Source: Flavobacteriales bacterium (GTDB lineage: Bacteria; Bacteroidota; Bacteroidia; Flavobacteriales_F; PHOS-HE28). From it: a stretch of 64,000 nucleotides of DNA. This document shows positions 52,349 through 61,405 of this stretch, one piece after another. The stretch is taken from the NCBI GenBank assembly GCA_016715895.1, contig JADJXH010000004.1, forward strand, positions 1,922,001 to 1,986,000. Direction: 5' to 3'. How positions within the stretch are numbered: position 1 is the stretch's first letter; every line of letters begins with the position of its first letter. The position numbers and the translations under genes were made by a program. The notes under the pieces are model-generated. The model did no database searches and was not told the DNA's origin. It saw only the letters and a list, made by a program, of their open reading frames with translations.

Positions 52349-53755
52349 ATGACGAAGATCAAGTTCGGGACCGATGGCTGGCGTGCCATCATCGCCGAGG
52401 AGTTCACCGTGGACAATGTGGCCCGTGTGAGCCTGGCCACCGGGAACTGGGTGAAGCAGCGGTTCCCGGACGCGCCATCGATCGTGGTGGGGCACGATTG
52501 CCGGTTCGCCGGCGAGCTCTTCGCCGAGACGGCCGCGAAGGTCTTCGTGTCGATGGGCATCAAGGTGCATCTGGCGCGTGGCTTTGTAAGCACGCCGATG
52601 GTCTCGTTGGGCGCCTTCCGGCTCAAGGCCAGCATGGGGGTGATCCTCACCGCCAGCCACAACCCGCCGAGCTACAATGGCTACAAGCTCAAGGGGCACT
52701 ACGGAGGGCCGCTGATCCCCGAGCACGTGCAGGAGATCGAGGACATCATCCCGACCACACACGGTATCGACCTCGCCGCGATCGACCTGAAGAAGGCCGA
52801 GGCGGAGGGCCTGCTGGCCATCGTGGACCTGGAGACGATGTACGTGGAGCATGTGGAGCGGAACTTCGACCTTGACGCCATCCGGAACAGTGGGCTGCGC
52901 CTGGGCTACGATGCCATGTACGGCGCCGGTCAGAACGTGATCCGGAGGATCCTGCCCGGGACCACCCTGCTGCACTGCGAACACGACCCGTCGTTCAAGG
53001 GTCAGGCACCGGAGCCCATCCACAAGAACCTGAAGGAGTTCAGCGACCTGATCGGGAAGGGTGGCATCGATTGTGGTCTGGCCACCGACGGTGATGCCGA
53101 CCGCATCGGGCTGTACAACAGCAGGGGTGAATTCGTGGACAGCCACCACATCATCCTGCTGCTGATCCACTACCTGGTGAAGTACAAGCAGTTCCAAGGG
53201 AAGGTGGTGGTGGCCGTGAGCACCACCCCGAAGGTGGAGAAGATGTGCCGCCACTACGGCCTGGAGTACCAGGTGGTCAAGATCGGCTTCAAGTGGATCT
53301 GCGGCATCATGATCGAGGGGGACGTGTTGCTGGGGGGGGAGGAGAGCGGTGGCATCGCCATCAAGGGTCACATCCCCGAGCGCGACGGGATCTGGATGGG
53401 GCTCACCATCTGGGAGTTCATGGCCAGGAGCGGCAAGACGCTGGAGGAACTGATCCAGGAGGTGTACGCCATCGTGGGGCCCTTCAGCTACGACCGCAAC
53501 GACCTTCACATCAGCGAGGCGCTCAAGCAGGAGGTGCTGCGGAAGTGCGCCAGCGGGGCCTTCACGAAGTTCGGTGACCTTGAGGTGCGGCGGCTGGAGA
53601 CGATCGATGGGTGGAAGTACCACTTCGATCGCGACCAGTGGCTCATGATCCGGGCCAGCGGCACCGAACCGGTGCTGCGCACATACGCCGAGAGCGATTC
53701 CCTCGGGAACGCACGCGCGATCCTGGAGGCCTGCAGGACCACGATCGGCGCCTGA
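52349..53755 (+). CDS. Phosphohexomutase (phosphoglucomutase/phosphomannomutase family)
   Basis: 468 residues from the ATG at 52349 (MTKIKFGTDGWRAIIAEEFT). The phosphoserine loop TASHNPP has Ser103, the metal-binding loop is DGDADRIG, the sugar-specificity loop GGEESGGI and the C-terminal phosphate site RASGTEPVLRTYAES. All four alpha-D-phosphohexomutase elements are intact. It moves phosphate between C1 and C6 of hexose phosphates to feed nucleotide sugar synthesis; substrate choice (glucose, mannose or glucosamine) is not decidable. Convergent with the FG-GAP gene, two bases between stops. Confidence 0.92.
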   Translation: MTKIKFGTDGWRAIIAEEFTVDNVARVSLATGNWVKQRFPDAPSIVVGHDCRFAGELFAETAAKVFVSMGIKVHLARGFVSTPMVSLGAFRLKASMGVILTASHNPPSYNGYKLKGHYGGPLIPEHVQEIEDIIPTTHGIDLAAIDLKKAEAEGLLAIVDLETMYVEHVERNFDLDAIRNSGLRLGYDAMYGAGQNVIRRILPGTTLLHCEHDPSFKGQAPEPIHKNLKEFSDLIGKGGIDCGLATDGDADRIGLYNSRGEFVDSHHIILLLIHYLVKYKQFQGKVVVAVSTTPKVEKMCRHYGLEYQVVKIGFKWICGIMIEGDVLLGGEESGGIAIKGHIPERDGIWMGLTIWEFMARSGKTLEELIQEVYAIVGPFSYDRNDLHISEALKQEVLRKCASGAFTKFGDLEVRRLETIDGWKYHFDRDQWLMIRASGTEPVLRTYAESDSLGNARAILEACRTTIGA

Positions 53756-53757
53756 GC

Positions 53758-56700
53758 TTATTCCTTGACGATGGTGGTGCGGTCGATGACCGCGCCGGAG
53801 GCATCGTGCAGCGTGAGCACGTATACACCCGGAGGAAGCGACCCGATGTGGAGGTCCTCGGTCCGCTCCTCGGCAGGGACCCTGCTTTTCAGGAGGGGTC
53901 TGCCGGCCGGATCGAGCAGTTCAAGCCAGGCGGCAGGTGTGGTCCAGACCACATGCAGGAGATCGGTCGCGGGCTTGGGCGCCACCACCATCGTCTGGGC
54001 GATGCGGTGCCGGTCGATCGTGATGACGGGCCCCGTGCTGAGGCTGCCATCCAGGTCCTCGACGACCAGTCGGTAATAGCTCAATCCCGCAGGAGGCTCG
54101 TTGTCTGTGAACGCGTACTCCACCAGATCCTGACTTTCCCCCACGGCCGCCACGCTGCCTATGGGTGCGAGCGCGTCCGGATCGGATCCGCGCTCGATGA
54201 GGAACCGTGCCGTGCCATGCTCGGTGGCGGTGTTCCACACCAGCTGGTTGCTGCGTTCCTCGGGCCAGCCGCTGAAATGCACGAGCTCCACGGGCAGGAC
54301 GCCAATGTCTCCCATCCCTGATGCATAGCCATAGAACCAGCGGCTGAACCGCTGGCCATCGAAAAGCTTGGCCTGTTCGTATTCCACCCGCACCCTCCAC
54401 TTGTAGCGCAGGTACCCCGCTGTCTTGTAGATCAGCTCCTTGATCTCCGTTCCGCCCACGCCCATGTCCGTCCATCCGGCGCTCTGACCGGTGCTGCCCA
54501 GGCTGTTGGTGATCGGGGCGCCACTGAAGGGCTGCCCCTCGAAAACGACCTCCCAGTGCAGGCGTCCATCGGTCCGGTGCATCGGACTGCGCGCGCGATG
54601 CCCGATCCCGAAGAAATCCGGCACCCCGAAATCCATGCAATTGGTGGCCAGGGGGGAGACCAGGTCGGCCATGTACTGGCGCGAATACCGGTCGAGCGAA
54701 TAACCCCGGTTGCCGCGGTGCCATTGCCAGCGTCCTTCATTGGCGAACGTGGGCGAAGCGAAGGGAGCCCCGGCGATGATCTCGGAGTATCCATCGCCAT
54801 CCGCATCCCCTCCACCGCTGACCGCGCTGCCGAACTGCTCACCGGCCACGTTGGACTCGATGATGTCGATCAGGGCCGGGTTGATGCCGGCGGGCGTGCC
54901 TTGATAGACGTACACGGCACCTTCATCGGCCTGCGCCACGGCGCTCTCGTACCCAGGGCTGCCCACGACGATGTCGGCATATCCGTTGCCATTGATGTCC
55001 CCCGCTTCCGCGACGCTGGCGCCCATGAAGCCGTTGGCGATGTTGCGCTGAAGGGTGGTGTTGGGCACTGCTCCGATGCCCCCGGCCGAGCCGTGGAACA
55101 CGAACGCGGCCCCCTCGTCGGTCTGGCCCGATTCCCAGCGGTCCGCGCCGACGACGACATCGAAGAAGCCATCACCGTTGATGTCGCCGCCACCGGCGAC
55201 GCTGACGCCGAAACGGGCCCCGGCCTGGTCCACTTCGAGGCGGCGCGCGAACGGGAGCACCACACCGGTGGCCGATCCGTGGTAGACGAACGCAGCCCCT
55301 TCTCCGGCTTGGCCGTTGCCGAGGTCACGGGCTCCGATGATGATGTCCGAGAACCCGTCCCCGTTCACATCGCCGGCCGTGCACACCGAATGGCCGAACC
55401 GGTTCGCGGCCGGAGGTTCGCTGAGCACGACGTGCGGAGCGGTCGGAATGCCGGTCGGAGCCCCCAGGTACACGTAGGTCTGCGACGTGCCGGGTGCACC
55501 GACCAGGACATCGGCATAGCCGTCGGTGTTGATGTCGCCCGCCGCGCTGACGCTGAACCCGAACTCCGATCCCGCTGTGCCGATGAGGGTGGTGGCGGGT
55601 GCCGTACCGAGCCCACCGGGGCCACCATGGTGGATGTACGCGCGACCTGCCCCGCTGGAGAGCGGTGCGCCGATGATGACGTCTGCGTAACCGTCACCGT
55701 TCACATCACCCGCGGTGCATACGCTGGCGCCGAACCGCGCACCGCCGACGTTGGCCTCCAGGGTGGCCGTGGGGGCTCCGGGAAGGCCCGCGGGCCCGCC
55801 GGTCCGGAACTCCACCAGCCCTTCGCCCGCCTGACCGTTGCTGGCATCGGGGATCCCGACAAGGGCGTCGGCGTAACCGTCCCCATTGACATCGCCCGCG
55901 TTGCCCACGGCGGCGCCCATCGAAGCCCCGGCCGCTCCTCCGGTGCCCGTGGTCGTAGGGGCCAGGCGCATGGAGTAGGGGCCGCCCATGTACACTGCCG
56001 CCCCGCCCCCGAACCCGTACTTGAACGCGCCGACGACGAAGTCCGAGAATCCATCACCATTCAGATCACCTGCCGTCGACACGCACTCGCCCATGAACGC
56101 GCCGGGCGTGTTCAACTCGTAGTTGAAGATCGCCGGGGTGGTGATCCCCGCTGAGGATCCGAAGTACAGCCGTACCTGGCCTTCCTGGCTTTGGGGATTC
56201 GCGAAGTAGGGGATGCCGACCAGCAGGTCGCCGTAGCCGTCGCCGTTCACATCGCCTGCCGTGCTCACCCAGCGCCCCATCCAGGCGTTGTTCTGATTGC
56301 TTTTGAGGGCGATGGCGGCCGTGCTGCTCAGGCCCGAAGCACTGCCATGGAAGACGCGGACCACCCCTTCGCCGGTCTGCACGCCGATCTGGTCGCGGTA
56401 GGCACCGATGGCCACGTCGCTGTAGCCATCGCCGTTCACGTCACCGGCACAGGCCACGCTCCAGCCGAAGTTGTTGTCGTTCACCGTGGGTGTGCCGAAC
56501 AGGGTGAGGACAGGAGCGGGGTTGAACGCGGCGCCCAGCGCATTGGGGCCGCCATGGTAGATGAACGCTGCACCCTGGTCGAATCCGGGCGCGACGCTCC
56601 ACTGTGAGGCGCCAATGATCACATCGCTGTAGCCATCGCCATTGATGTCGCCGGCGGAGGCGAGGCTGCGTCCGAAGTGTGCGCCGCCCTGGTTGCGCTC

Positions 56701-57915
56701 CAGCCGGTGCGTGGGAGCGGTGTTCAGCCCGGCGGCGCTACCGAGGAAGACGAACACACTGCCCTCCTGGAACGAGGGGTAGGCGCTGAGATAGGCGCCG
56801 ACGCCGACATCGCTGTACCCGTCATTGTTGATGTCGCCGAGGCAGGCCACGTTCGCGCCGAAGTTGTCGCTGGCATGATTCGTCTGGAGGGTCACATCCG
56901 GCACGGTGGAGACCCCGCCTGCGGAACCGTAGAACACGAAGGCCGCTCCCTCGGTGAGCTCGTTGACCACATCGTCCTCCCAGGACCTTGCGCCCACGAT
57001 CAGGTCGCTGAACCCGTCGCCGTTGACATCACCGGCCGTGCTTGCGGAGCAGCCGAACTGGGCCCCCTGCTGGTCCACCTCCAACACCACGCTCGGTGCG
57101 GCCACGATCCCGGTATTGGACCCGTAGTGCACGTAGACCACCCCTTCGTTCGTCTGGCCGTTGTTGGCCAACGGAGCGCCGATGACAAGGTCGCTGTATC
57201 CATCGCCGTTCAGATCGCCCGCCGTGGCCACGGCGGTCCCGTAGTCGGCCCCGGTGACCGGCGAGGACAGCACCAGGGCCGGGCTGGAGCTTACCGGATC
57301 GATGGTGATCGGATATTCGGCGAGGGCATCCTCCACCGTGATGGTGATCCGGGCACCGGCCGCATGATCTACGGCAAGTCTGGCGGGGAGTTCGACGCCA
57401 CGCGCATCCCAACAACGAAGGTCCCTGTAGCTGAGGCGGTGGACGCCACGATGGTCAAGGAACTGGACCTCGCCACGATCCACCGCCACCGGGATCAGAT
57501 CGCCACTGGTTCCCAGATCTACGACCAGTGGCCCATTCCCGGCGGGACGCGCTGCCAGGAGGAAATTCTGACGAAGCCCTTCCTGCGAGCCGATGTACTG
57601 GACGGTGAGGGTGCCCTGTTGCCAACGGAGATCGCCATCGTGATCGCGCACGGCGGAAGGACGCCAAGGCCGGGTCCGGTCCGTTCGTCCGATGGAGCGG
57701 ACCTGCAGCGATTGCTGCCAGGAGCCGTCCGCGGCTGCCAAGGAGAAGCCGGCCGCCTCCACCCGTCCGGACATACCGTGGTCCGCCAATTCGCTTGCCC
57801 AAATGGAGTGCAGGCCTTTGCGGGTCAGTCCATGCGCGTGCTGAAGGTCCGCTGCGGGCCCTGTGAGGCCCACGGCCGAAAGAACGGCGGCCATGATGGA
57901 GCGGGAGAGCCTCAC
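53758..57915 (-). CDS. FG-GAP (integrin-alpha-like) repeat surface protein with type A T9SS tail
   Basis: 1385 residues from the GTG at 57915; an ATG at 57894 is an alternative. Signal peptide RLSRSIMAAVLSAVGLTGPA. A ~210-residue N-terminal sandwich precedes 14 FG-GAP repeats of about 60 residues. Each carries a calcium loop of the type GDVNGDGYSDVAIGA and an F/Y-G-xx-V/A-xxAGD blade start; 14 would fit two seven-bladed propellers. Two loops are altered (GDINGNGY, GDADGDGY). Then come a non-repetitive region (~1065-1300) and a type A sorting domain (VAPKPATDLLHV ... PPGVYVLTL). A large calcium-stabilised adhesin-like protein; ligand unknown. Confidence 0.9.
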   Translation of the reverse strand: MRLSRSIMAAVLSAVGLTGPAADLQHAHGLTRKGLHSIWASELADHGMSGRVEAAGFSLAAADGSWQQSLQVRSIGRTDRTRPWRPSAVRDHDGDLRWQQGTLTVQYIGSQEGLRQNFLLAARPAGNGPLVVDLGTSGDLIPVAVDRGEVQFLDHRGVHRLSYRDLRCWDARGVELPARLAVDHAAGARITITVEDALAEYPITIDPVSSSPALVLSSPVTGADYGTAVATAGDLNGDGYSDLVIGAPLANNGQTNEGVVYVHYGSNTGIVAAPSVVLEVDQQGAQFGCSASTAGDVNGDGFSDLIVGARSWEDDVVNELTEGAAFVFYGSAGGVSTVPDVTLQTNHASDNFGANVACLGDINNDGYSDVGVGAYLSAYPSFQEGSVFVFLGSAAGLNTAPTHRLERNQGGAHFGRSLASAGDINGDGYSDVIIGASQWSVAPGFDQGAAFIYHGGPNALGAAFNPAPVLTLFGTPTVNDNNFGWSVACAGDVNGDGYSDVAIGAYRDQIGVQTGEGVVRVFHGSASGLSSTAAIALKSNQNNAWMGRWVSTAGDVNGDGYGDLLVGIPYFANPQSQEGQVRLYFGSSAGITTPAIFNYELNTPGAFMGECVSTAGDLNGDGFSDFVVGAFKYGFGGGAAVYMGGPYSMRLAPTTTGTGGAAGASMGAAVGNAGDVNGDGYADALVGIPDASNGQAGEGLVEFRTGGPAGLPGAPTATLEANVGGARFGASVCTAGDVNGDGYADVIIGAPLSSGAGRAYIHHGGPGGLGTAPATTLIGTAGSEFGFSVSAAGDINTDGYADVLVGAPGTSQTYVYLGAPTGIPTAPHVVLSEPPAANRFGHSVCTAGDVNGDGFSDIIIGARDLGNGQAGEGAAFVYHGSATGVVLPFARRLEVDQAGARFGVSVAGGGDINGDGFFDVVVGADRWESGQTDEGAAFVFHGSAGGIGAVPNTTLQRNIANGFMGASVAEAGDINGNGYADIVVGSPGYESAVAQADEGAVYVYQGTPAGINPALIDIIESNVAGEQFGSAVSGGGDADGDGYSEIIAGAPFASPTFANEGRWQWHRGNRGYSLDRYSRQYMADLVSPLATNCMDFGVPDFFGIGHRARSPMHRTDGRLHWEVVFEGQPFSGAPITNSLGSTGQSAGWTDMGVGGTEIKELIYKTAGYLRYKWRVRVEYEQAKLFDGQRFSRWFYGYASGMGDIGVLPVELVHFSGWPEERSNQLVWNTATEHGTARFLIERGSDPDALAPIGSVAAVGESQDLVEYAFTDNEPPAGLSYYRLVVEDLDGSLSTGPVITIDRHRIAQTMVVAPKPATDLLHVVWTTPAAWLELLDPAGRPLLKSRVPAEERTEDLHIGSLPPGVYVLTLHDASGAVIDRTTIVKE

Positions 57916-57937
57916 GCAAAGAGGGGGGTGTAACTGG

Positions 57938-57945
57938 CAAAGTTA
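57938..57945 (-). promoter_or_regulatory. TAnnTTTG -7 element (TAACTTTG)
   Basis: Perfect consensus, 22 bases before the GTG at 57915; part of the divergent promoter region with the DUF2279 gene. Confidence 0.65.
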
Positions 57946-57988
57946 CTGGAAATGAGGCCCGTTGGCAAGGTGTGCGGCACGCGCTGGA

Positions 57989-57996
57989 TACCTTTG
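57989..57996 (+). promoter_or_regulatory. TAnnTTTG -7 element (TACCTTTG)
   Basis: Perfect consensus, six bases before the ATG at 58003. Together with 57938-57945 the two promoters face away from each other within 60 bases. Confidence 0.7.
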
Positions 57997-58002
57997 GGTC
58001 CC

Positions 58003-58920
58003 ATGTTCCGGAGGGGGTCAGGCCGCGCGGCAGGCGAGCGACACGGTATCCGTTCAACGGGGCTTCTGGCCGTGTTGTTCGTGTTCGGCCACGCTTCGGC
58101 CCAGACCGCGGCATCCGATCCGGGTGTGCACCGGGGCCGGCTCGCCGCCGTGTCCGGCGCCGGTGTTGCGGTGATGGCCGGAAGCCTGATCGGCTTGAAC
58201 GAGGCTTGGTACGCGCAGTACGAACGCAGCAGGTTCCATGGGTTCAACGATGGCGCCGAATGGTTGCAGATGGACAAGGCCGGCCATGTGTTCAGCAGCT
58301 ACTGGATCGGGCGGTGGGGGCAGGGGCTGATGCGTGCGTCGGGTGTTCCGCAGCGGCAGGCGGCGTGGGTGGGTGCCGGCACGTCGCTGGTCTTCCTCAC
58401 CGGGGTCGAGGTGCTGGACGGGTTCAGCGCGGGCTGGGGGTTCAGCGGTTGGGACATGCTGGCGAATGCGGCGGGAGCCGGCCTGTTCCTCGGTCAGGAG
58501 CTGGCCTGGGGACAGCAGCGCATCAAGGTCAAGTACAGCGTGTGGCCGGGTCCGTACGCGGCGCAACGACCGGACCTGCTGGGCACGTCCTTCGCCGAGC
58601 AGGTACTGAAGGACTACAACGCGCAGACCATCTGGCTCACGCTGTCCGCCGGAGCCGTGCGCGGAAGGGCGAGCGCATGGGACTGGCTCGGACTGGCGCT
58701 GGGCCATGGAGGCGACGGCATGCTCACCGCCGAAGCGGAACCCGGGGATGGGCGGTTCAGGCAGGTGCTTCTGGCCGTGGACGTGGACCTGGAACGGATC
58801 CCCGTGCGCGGGAAGGCGTGGCGGACGGTCCTGTTCATGCTGAACTGCATCAAGCTGCCGTCGCCGGCCATCGAGTGGCGGAGCGATGGCCGGGTGATGC
58901 TGCACGGCCTCTATTTCTGA
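58003..58920 (+). CDS. DUF2279 (YfiM-like) family protein
   Basis: 305 residues from the ATG at 58003; the upstream in-frame start at 57952 is before the promoter box and is rejected. N-terminal signal or anchor GLLAVLFVFGHASAQ. The family core is EWLQMDKAGHVFSSYWIGRW and FLTGVEVLDGFSAGWGFSGWDMLANAAGAGLF, with repeated small membrane-like segments and a D-K-x-x-H motif. Members are envelope proteins of unknown role. Its 3' end overlaps the convergent NUDIX gene by 10 bases. Confidence 0.8.
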   Translation: MFRRGSGRAAGERHGIRSTGLLAVLFVFGHASAQTAASDPGVHRGRLAAVSGAGVAVMAGSLIGLNEAWYAQYERSRFHGFNDGAEWLQMDKAGHVFSSYWIGRWGQGLMRASGVPQRQAAWVGAGTSLVFLTGVEVLDGFSAGWGFSGWDMLANAAGAGLFLGQELAWGQQRIKVKYSVWPGPYAAQRPDLLGTSFAEQVLKDYNAQTIWLTLSAGAVRGRASAWDWLGLALGHGGDGMLTAEAEPGDGRFRQVLLAVDVDLERIPVRGKAWRTVLFMLNCIKLPSPAIEWRSDGRVMLHGLYF

Positions 58921-59483
58921 GCGAGGGCGCCGGCGCCGCCTTGGAGCAGCATCACCTGCACCTTCAGCACGGCGGCCACTGTGAGGCTGTCGGTCACCTC
59001 GCCGTCCATCACCATGCGGAAGAGCTCGGCGAACGGCACCTTGCGCAGGGCGAGCTCCTCGTCGTGGTCGGGCTGCGGGGGGTGGAAGCTCAGGTCCCGG
59101 GCCAGGTAGATGATCGCATGCTCGTCGCTGGCCGAGTTGCTCAGGTCCATGCGGAGCAGTTCGGTCCATCGTTCGGCCACGATGCCGGCCTCTTCGCGGA
59201 GCTCGCGTTGGGCGCTGACCAGTGGAGGGATGTCGCGCCGGCCACCACCCTCGGGGATCTCCCAACTGTACGCCTGCACCGGGTAGCGGTACTGCCCCAC
59301 GATCCAGGTGTTGAGCTCCTCATCGAGCGGTATGATACCGATCGCCAGGTTCTTGAAGTGGACCACGCCATAGATGCCTTCACGGCCTCCAGGGTCGATC
59401 ACGTCGTGGTGACTGACCGCGATCCAAGGGGTCTCGTAGCGCAGTTCCTCGTGCAGGGTGGTCCAGGGTCCTCGTTGCTTCAT
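58911..59483 (-). CDS. NUDIX hydrolase (ADP-ribose pyrophosphatase-like)
   Basis: 190 residues from the ATG at 59483. The Nudix box runs GGGRRDIPPLVSAQRELREEAGI; compared with GX5EX7REUXEEXGU, the REUXEEXGU part is intact but the first Glu is Ile, with Asp one position before. Family members cleave nucleoside diphosphates linked to another group, such as ADP-ribose, as housecleaning enzymes; the altered Glu could shift metal binding. A TATCTTGG sequence 18 bases upstream (59502-59509) is a weak -7 candidate. Divergent from the Smr gene; 3' overlap with DUF2279. Confidence 0.88.
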   Translation of the reverse strand: MKQRGPWTTLHEELRYETPWIAVSHHDVIDPGGREGIYGVVHFKNLAIGIIPLDEELNTWIVGQYRYPVQAYSWEIPEGGGRRDIPPLVSAQRELREEAGIVAERWTELLRMDLSNSASDEHAIIYLARDLSFHPPQPDHDEELALRKVPFAELFRMVMDGEVTDSLTVAAVLKVQVMLLQGGAGALAQK

Positions 59484-59528
59484 GGCCGCAGGGCGTGACG
59501 GCCAAGATACCCGCCCCGGTGCTCCATG

Positions 59529-59536
59529 TACCTTTG
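59529..59536 (+). promoter_or_regulatory. TAnnTTTG -7 element (TACCTTTG)
   Basis: Four bases (CCGC) before the ATG at 59541; it lies downstream of the in-frame start at 59526 and so fixes the start of the Smr protein. Confidence 0.72.
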
Positions 59537-59540
59537 CCGC

Positions 59541-60125
59541 ATGAGCGTGGTGCTGCGGGCCGGTGACCGGGTGTCCTTCCTCGATGAGGCGGGCGGTGGC
59601 ACCGTGCTGCGCGTGCTGCCTCGTGAGCGGGTGGTGGTGCGCACCCACGACGGGTTCGAGCTGGAGTACCCTGTGCGGGCATTGGTCCCCCGGGTGATCG
59701 ACGAGCACGAGCACCGGGTGACGGACCACCAGGCCGGGATGATCGCGGCCAATGACGTGATGGAGGAGCGCCGTCGCCGGAGGACCGCAGGCCGTGACCT
59801 GAGGCCGGGCAAGACCCCGAAGCGGCCGGAGGACAGCAGCGTGGCCGAGGTGGACCTGCACCTGCACGAGCTGGTGGAGGATGAGACGCGGCTGAGCGAT
59901 GAGGAGAAGCTGAGCTTTCAACTGGCTTACTTCGAACGTGCCCTTGAAGGGGCCATTCGCGATGGCAAGCGGAAGCTCATCGTGATCCACGGAGTGGGTG
60001 AAGGGGTGCTGCGCGAAGAGGTGCGCCGCATCCTGCAGTACTACGACACGGTGCAGTTCTACGACGCCGATCCACGGCGTTATGGATCGGGGGCCACCGA
60101 AGTGGTGATCCACCGTCGTCGGTGA
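59541..60125 (+). CDS. Smr-domain protein (DUF2027-Smr type)
   Basis: 194 residues. The N-terminal SH3-like small domain (~1-60, VLRAGDRVSFLDEAGGGTVLRVL) is followed by a basic linker (RRRRRTAGRDLRPGKTPKR) and a C-terminal Smr domain (~105-194, VDLHLHEL, LIVIHGVGEGVLREEVRRIL, DADPRRYGSGATEV). Smr domains bind or nick branched nucleic acids or stalled-ribosome mRNA. Bacteroidota proteins of this layout are uncharacterised. Leaderless-looking promoter; 16 bases after its stop lies rnpB. Confidence 0.88.
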   Translation: MSVVLRAGDRVSFLDEAGGGTVLRVLPRERVVVRTHDGFELEYPVRALVPRVIDEHEHRVTDHQAGMIAANDVMEERRRRRTAGRDLRPGKTPKRPEDSSVAEVDLHLHELVEDETRLSDEEKLSFQLAYFERALEGAIRDGKRKLIVIHGVGEGVLREEVRRILQYYDTVQFYDADPRRYGSGATEVVIHRRR

Positions 60126-60141
60126 ACGTGTTCGTTGACAT

Positions 60142-60554
60142 CCTGTGCATCGCTTCGTCGCTGCCCGCCGCAAGGCGGGGAGAGGAAAGTCCGGGCAGCG
60201 CAGGGCACCGTGCTTCCTAACGGGAAGGGGGCGTGGCGGGAACGCCACGTTCACGGAAAGTGCCACAGAAAGGGAGACCGCCGAACCGCAGCGATGCGGT
60301 GGCAAGGATGAAAAGGTGGGGTAAGAGCCCACCAGTTCCGGTGGTGACATCGGAAGCTTGGTAAACCCCACGGGCTGAAAGACCAAATAGGCCGGGGTCC
60401 GGCCGGGCCACCCTGCAAGGGGCCCCGGTCGGTAAGGGCGGCCCGTCCGATCCCGGCGGGTAGGTCGATGGAGGTCCATCGCGAGGTGGACCCTGGATAG
60501 ATGACGAGGGCCCCGCTCCGGTGGGGAACAGAACCCGGCTTACAGATGCACAGG
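60142..60554 (+). ncRNA. rnpB: RNase P RNA
   Basis: 413 nt, bacterial A-type. The ends pair as helix P1: CCTGTGCATC (60142-60151) with GATGCACAGG (60545-60554), ten perfect pairs. Conserved cores are GAGGAAAGTCC (60182-60192), ACAGAA (60265-60270) and the closing ACAGAACCCGGCTTACAG (60528-60545). It removes 5' leaders of pre-tRNA. A hairpin with a one-base bulge (60552-60573) follows and could be its terminator. The + strand is shown by the order of these elements. Confidence 0.95.
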
Positions 60555-60650
60555 CCTTCTTCCGAAGGGCCTTCACGCCATGCCGTTGCGGTGTGTGCGT
60601 GGGGCCCTTCGTCGTGTCCGGATGCGGCACGGCGCTTGCCATCACCGGTC

Positions 60651-60658
60651 TACCTTTG
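60651..60658 (+). promoter_or_regulatory. TAnnTTTG -7 element (TACCTTTG)
   Basis: Four bases (ACCC) before the ATG at 60663. Confidence 0.72.
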
Positions 60659-60662
60659 ACCC

Positions 60663-61397
60663 ATGTGGCGAACGACCCGTGCCTGCGCCCTGCTGTTCGT
60701 GAGCGCATTCGCGGCCATCGTCGCCCAGGTGTCCGCCCAGGAGGAGGTCACCGTGCGCGGCCGCGTCGTGGCCCAGGGTCATCAAGGCAGCTATTACGAC
60801 CTGATGGTGGTGAACAAGCGCACCCGGACGGGCAGTTTCGGCAATGCGGACGGCACCTTCATCACCCGGATGCTGCGCACGGACACCCTGCTGGTGGGGC
60901 TGGGGGGATATGTCACCAAACCGTTCACCGTGCGCGACAGCGTACCCAAGGCGGCGTATGATGTGGTGATCGCGCTGTCGCCATGGACCATCGTGCTGCC
61001 CGAGGCCAGCGTGCTGAGCGAGAGGACGCTCAAGCAGATCCAGCAGGACATCGCCAGGCTGGGCTACAAGGAATCGGACTATCGGGTGAGCTCCGTGGAC
61101 GCGCTGCAGAGCCCCATCACCTTCCTGTATCAGGAGTTCAGCCGGCGTGAACGCAGCAAACGCGAGGTGGCGCGCCTTCAGAACGAGGACCGCAAGCGCG
61201 AGCTCCTGAAGGAACTGCTGCACAAGTACGTCGAGTACGACATCATCAACCTGAGCAACGACAGCTTCGATGACTTCATCGACTTCTGCGCGGTGCCCGA
61301 TGAGGTGATGCAGGGGCTCAGTCAGTACGAGTTCCTGGTCTATGTGAGGAAGAAGTACGAGCTGTACACCAGCCTGGGGCCCACCCGGAGGTATTGA
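60663..61397 (+). CDS. Secreted protein with carboxypeptidase-regulatory-like domain
   Basis: 244 residues with a signal peptide (RACALLFVSAFAAIVAQVSAQ). Residues ~25-115 form a carboxypeptidase-D-regulatory-like fold (VTVRGRVVAQGHQGSYYDLMVVN, GSFGNADGTFITRM), as in the N-terminal plug-like extension of TonB-dependent receptors and many Bacteroidota surface proteins. The C-terminal half is highly charged and helical (RRERSKREVARLQNEDRKRELLKELL) and probably folds separately. Coupled to the next gene, 8 bases downstream. Specific function unknown. Confidence 0.75.
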   Translation: MWRTTRACALLFVSAFAAIVAQVSAQEEVTVRGRVVAQGHQGSYYDLMVVNKRTRTGSFGNADGTFITRMLRTDTLLVGLGGYVTKPFTVRDSVPKAAYDVVIALSPWTIVLPEASVLSERTLKQIQQDIARLGYKESDYRVSSVDALQSPITFLYQEFSRRERSKREVARLQNEDRKRELLKELLHKYVEYDIINLSNDSFDDFIDFCAVPDEVMQGLSQYEFLVYVRKKYELYTSLGPTRRY

Positions 61398-61405
61398 CCG
61401 AGCCC

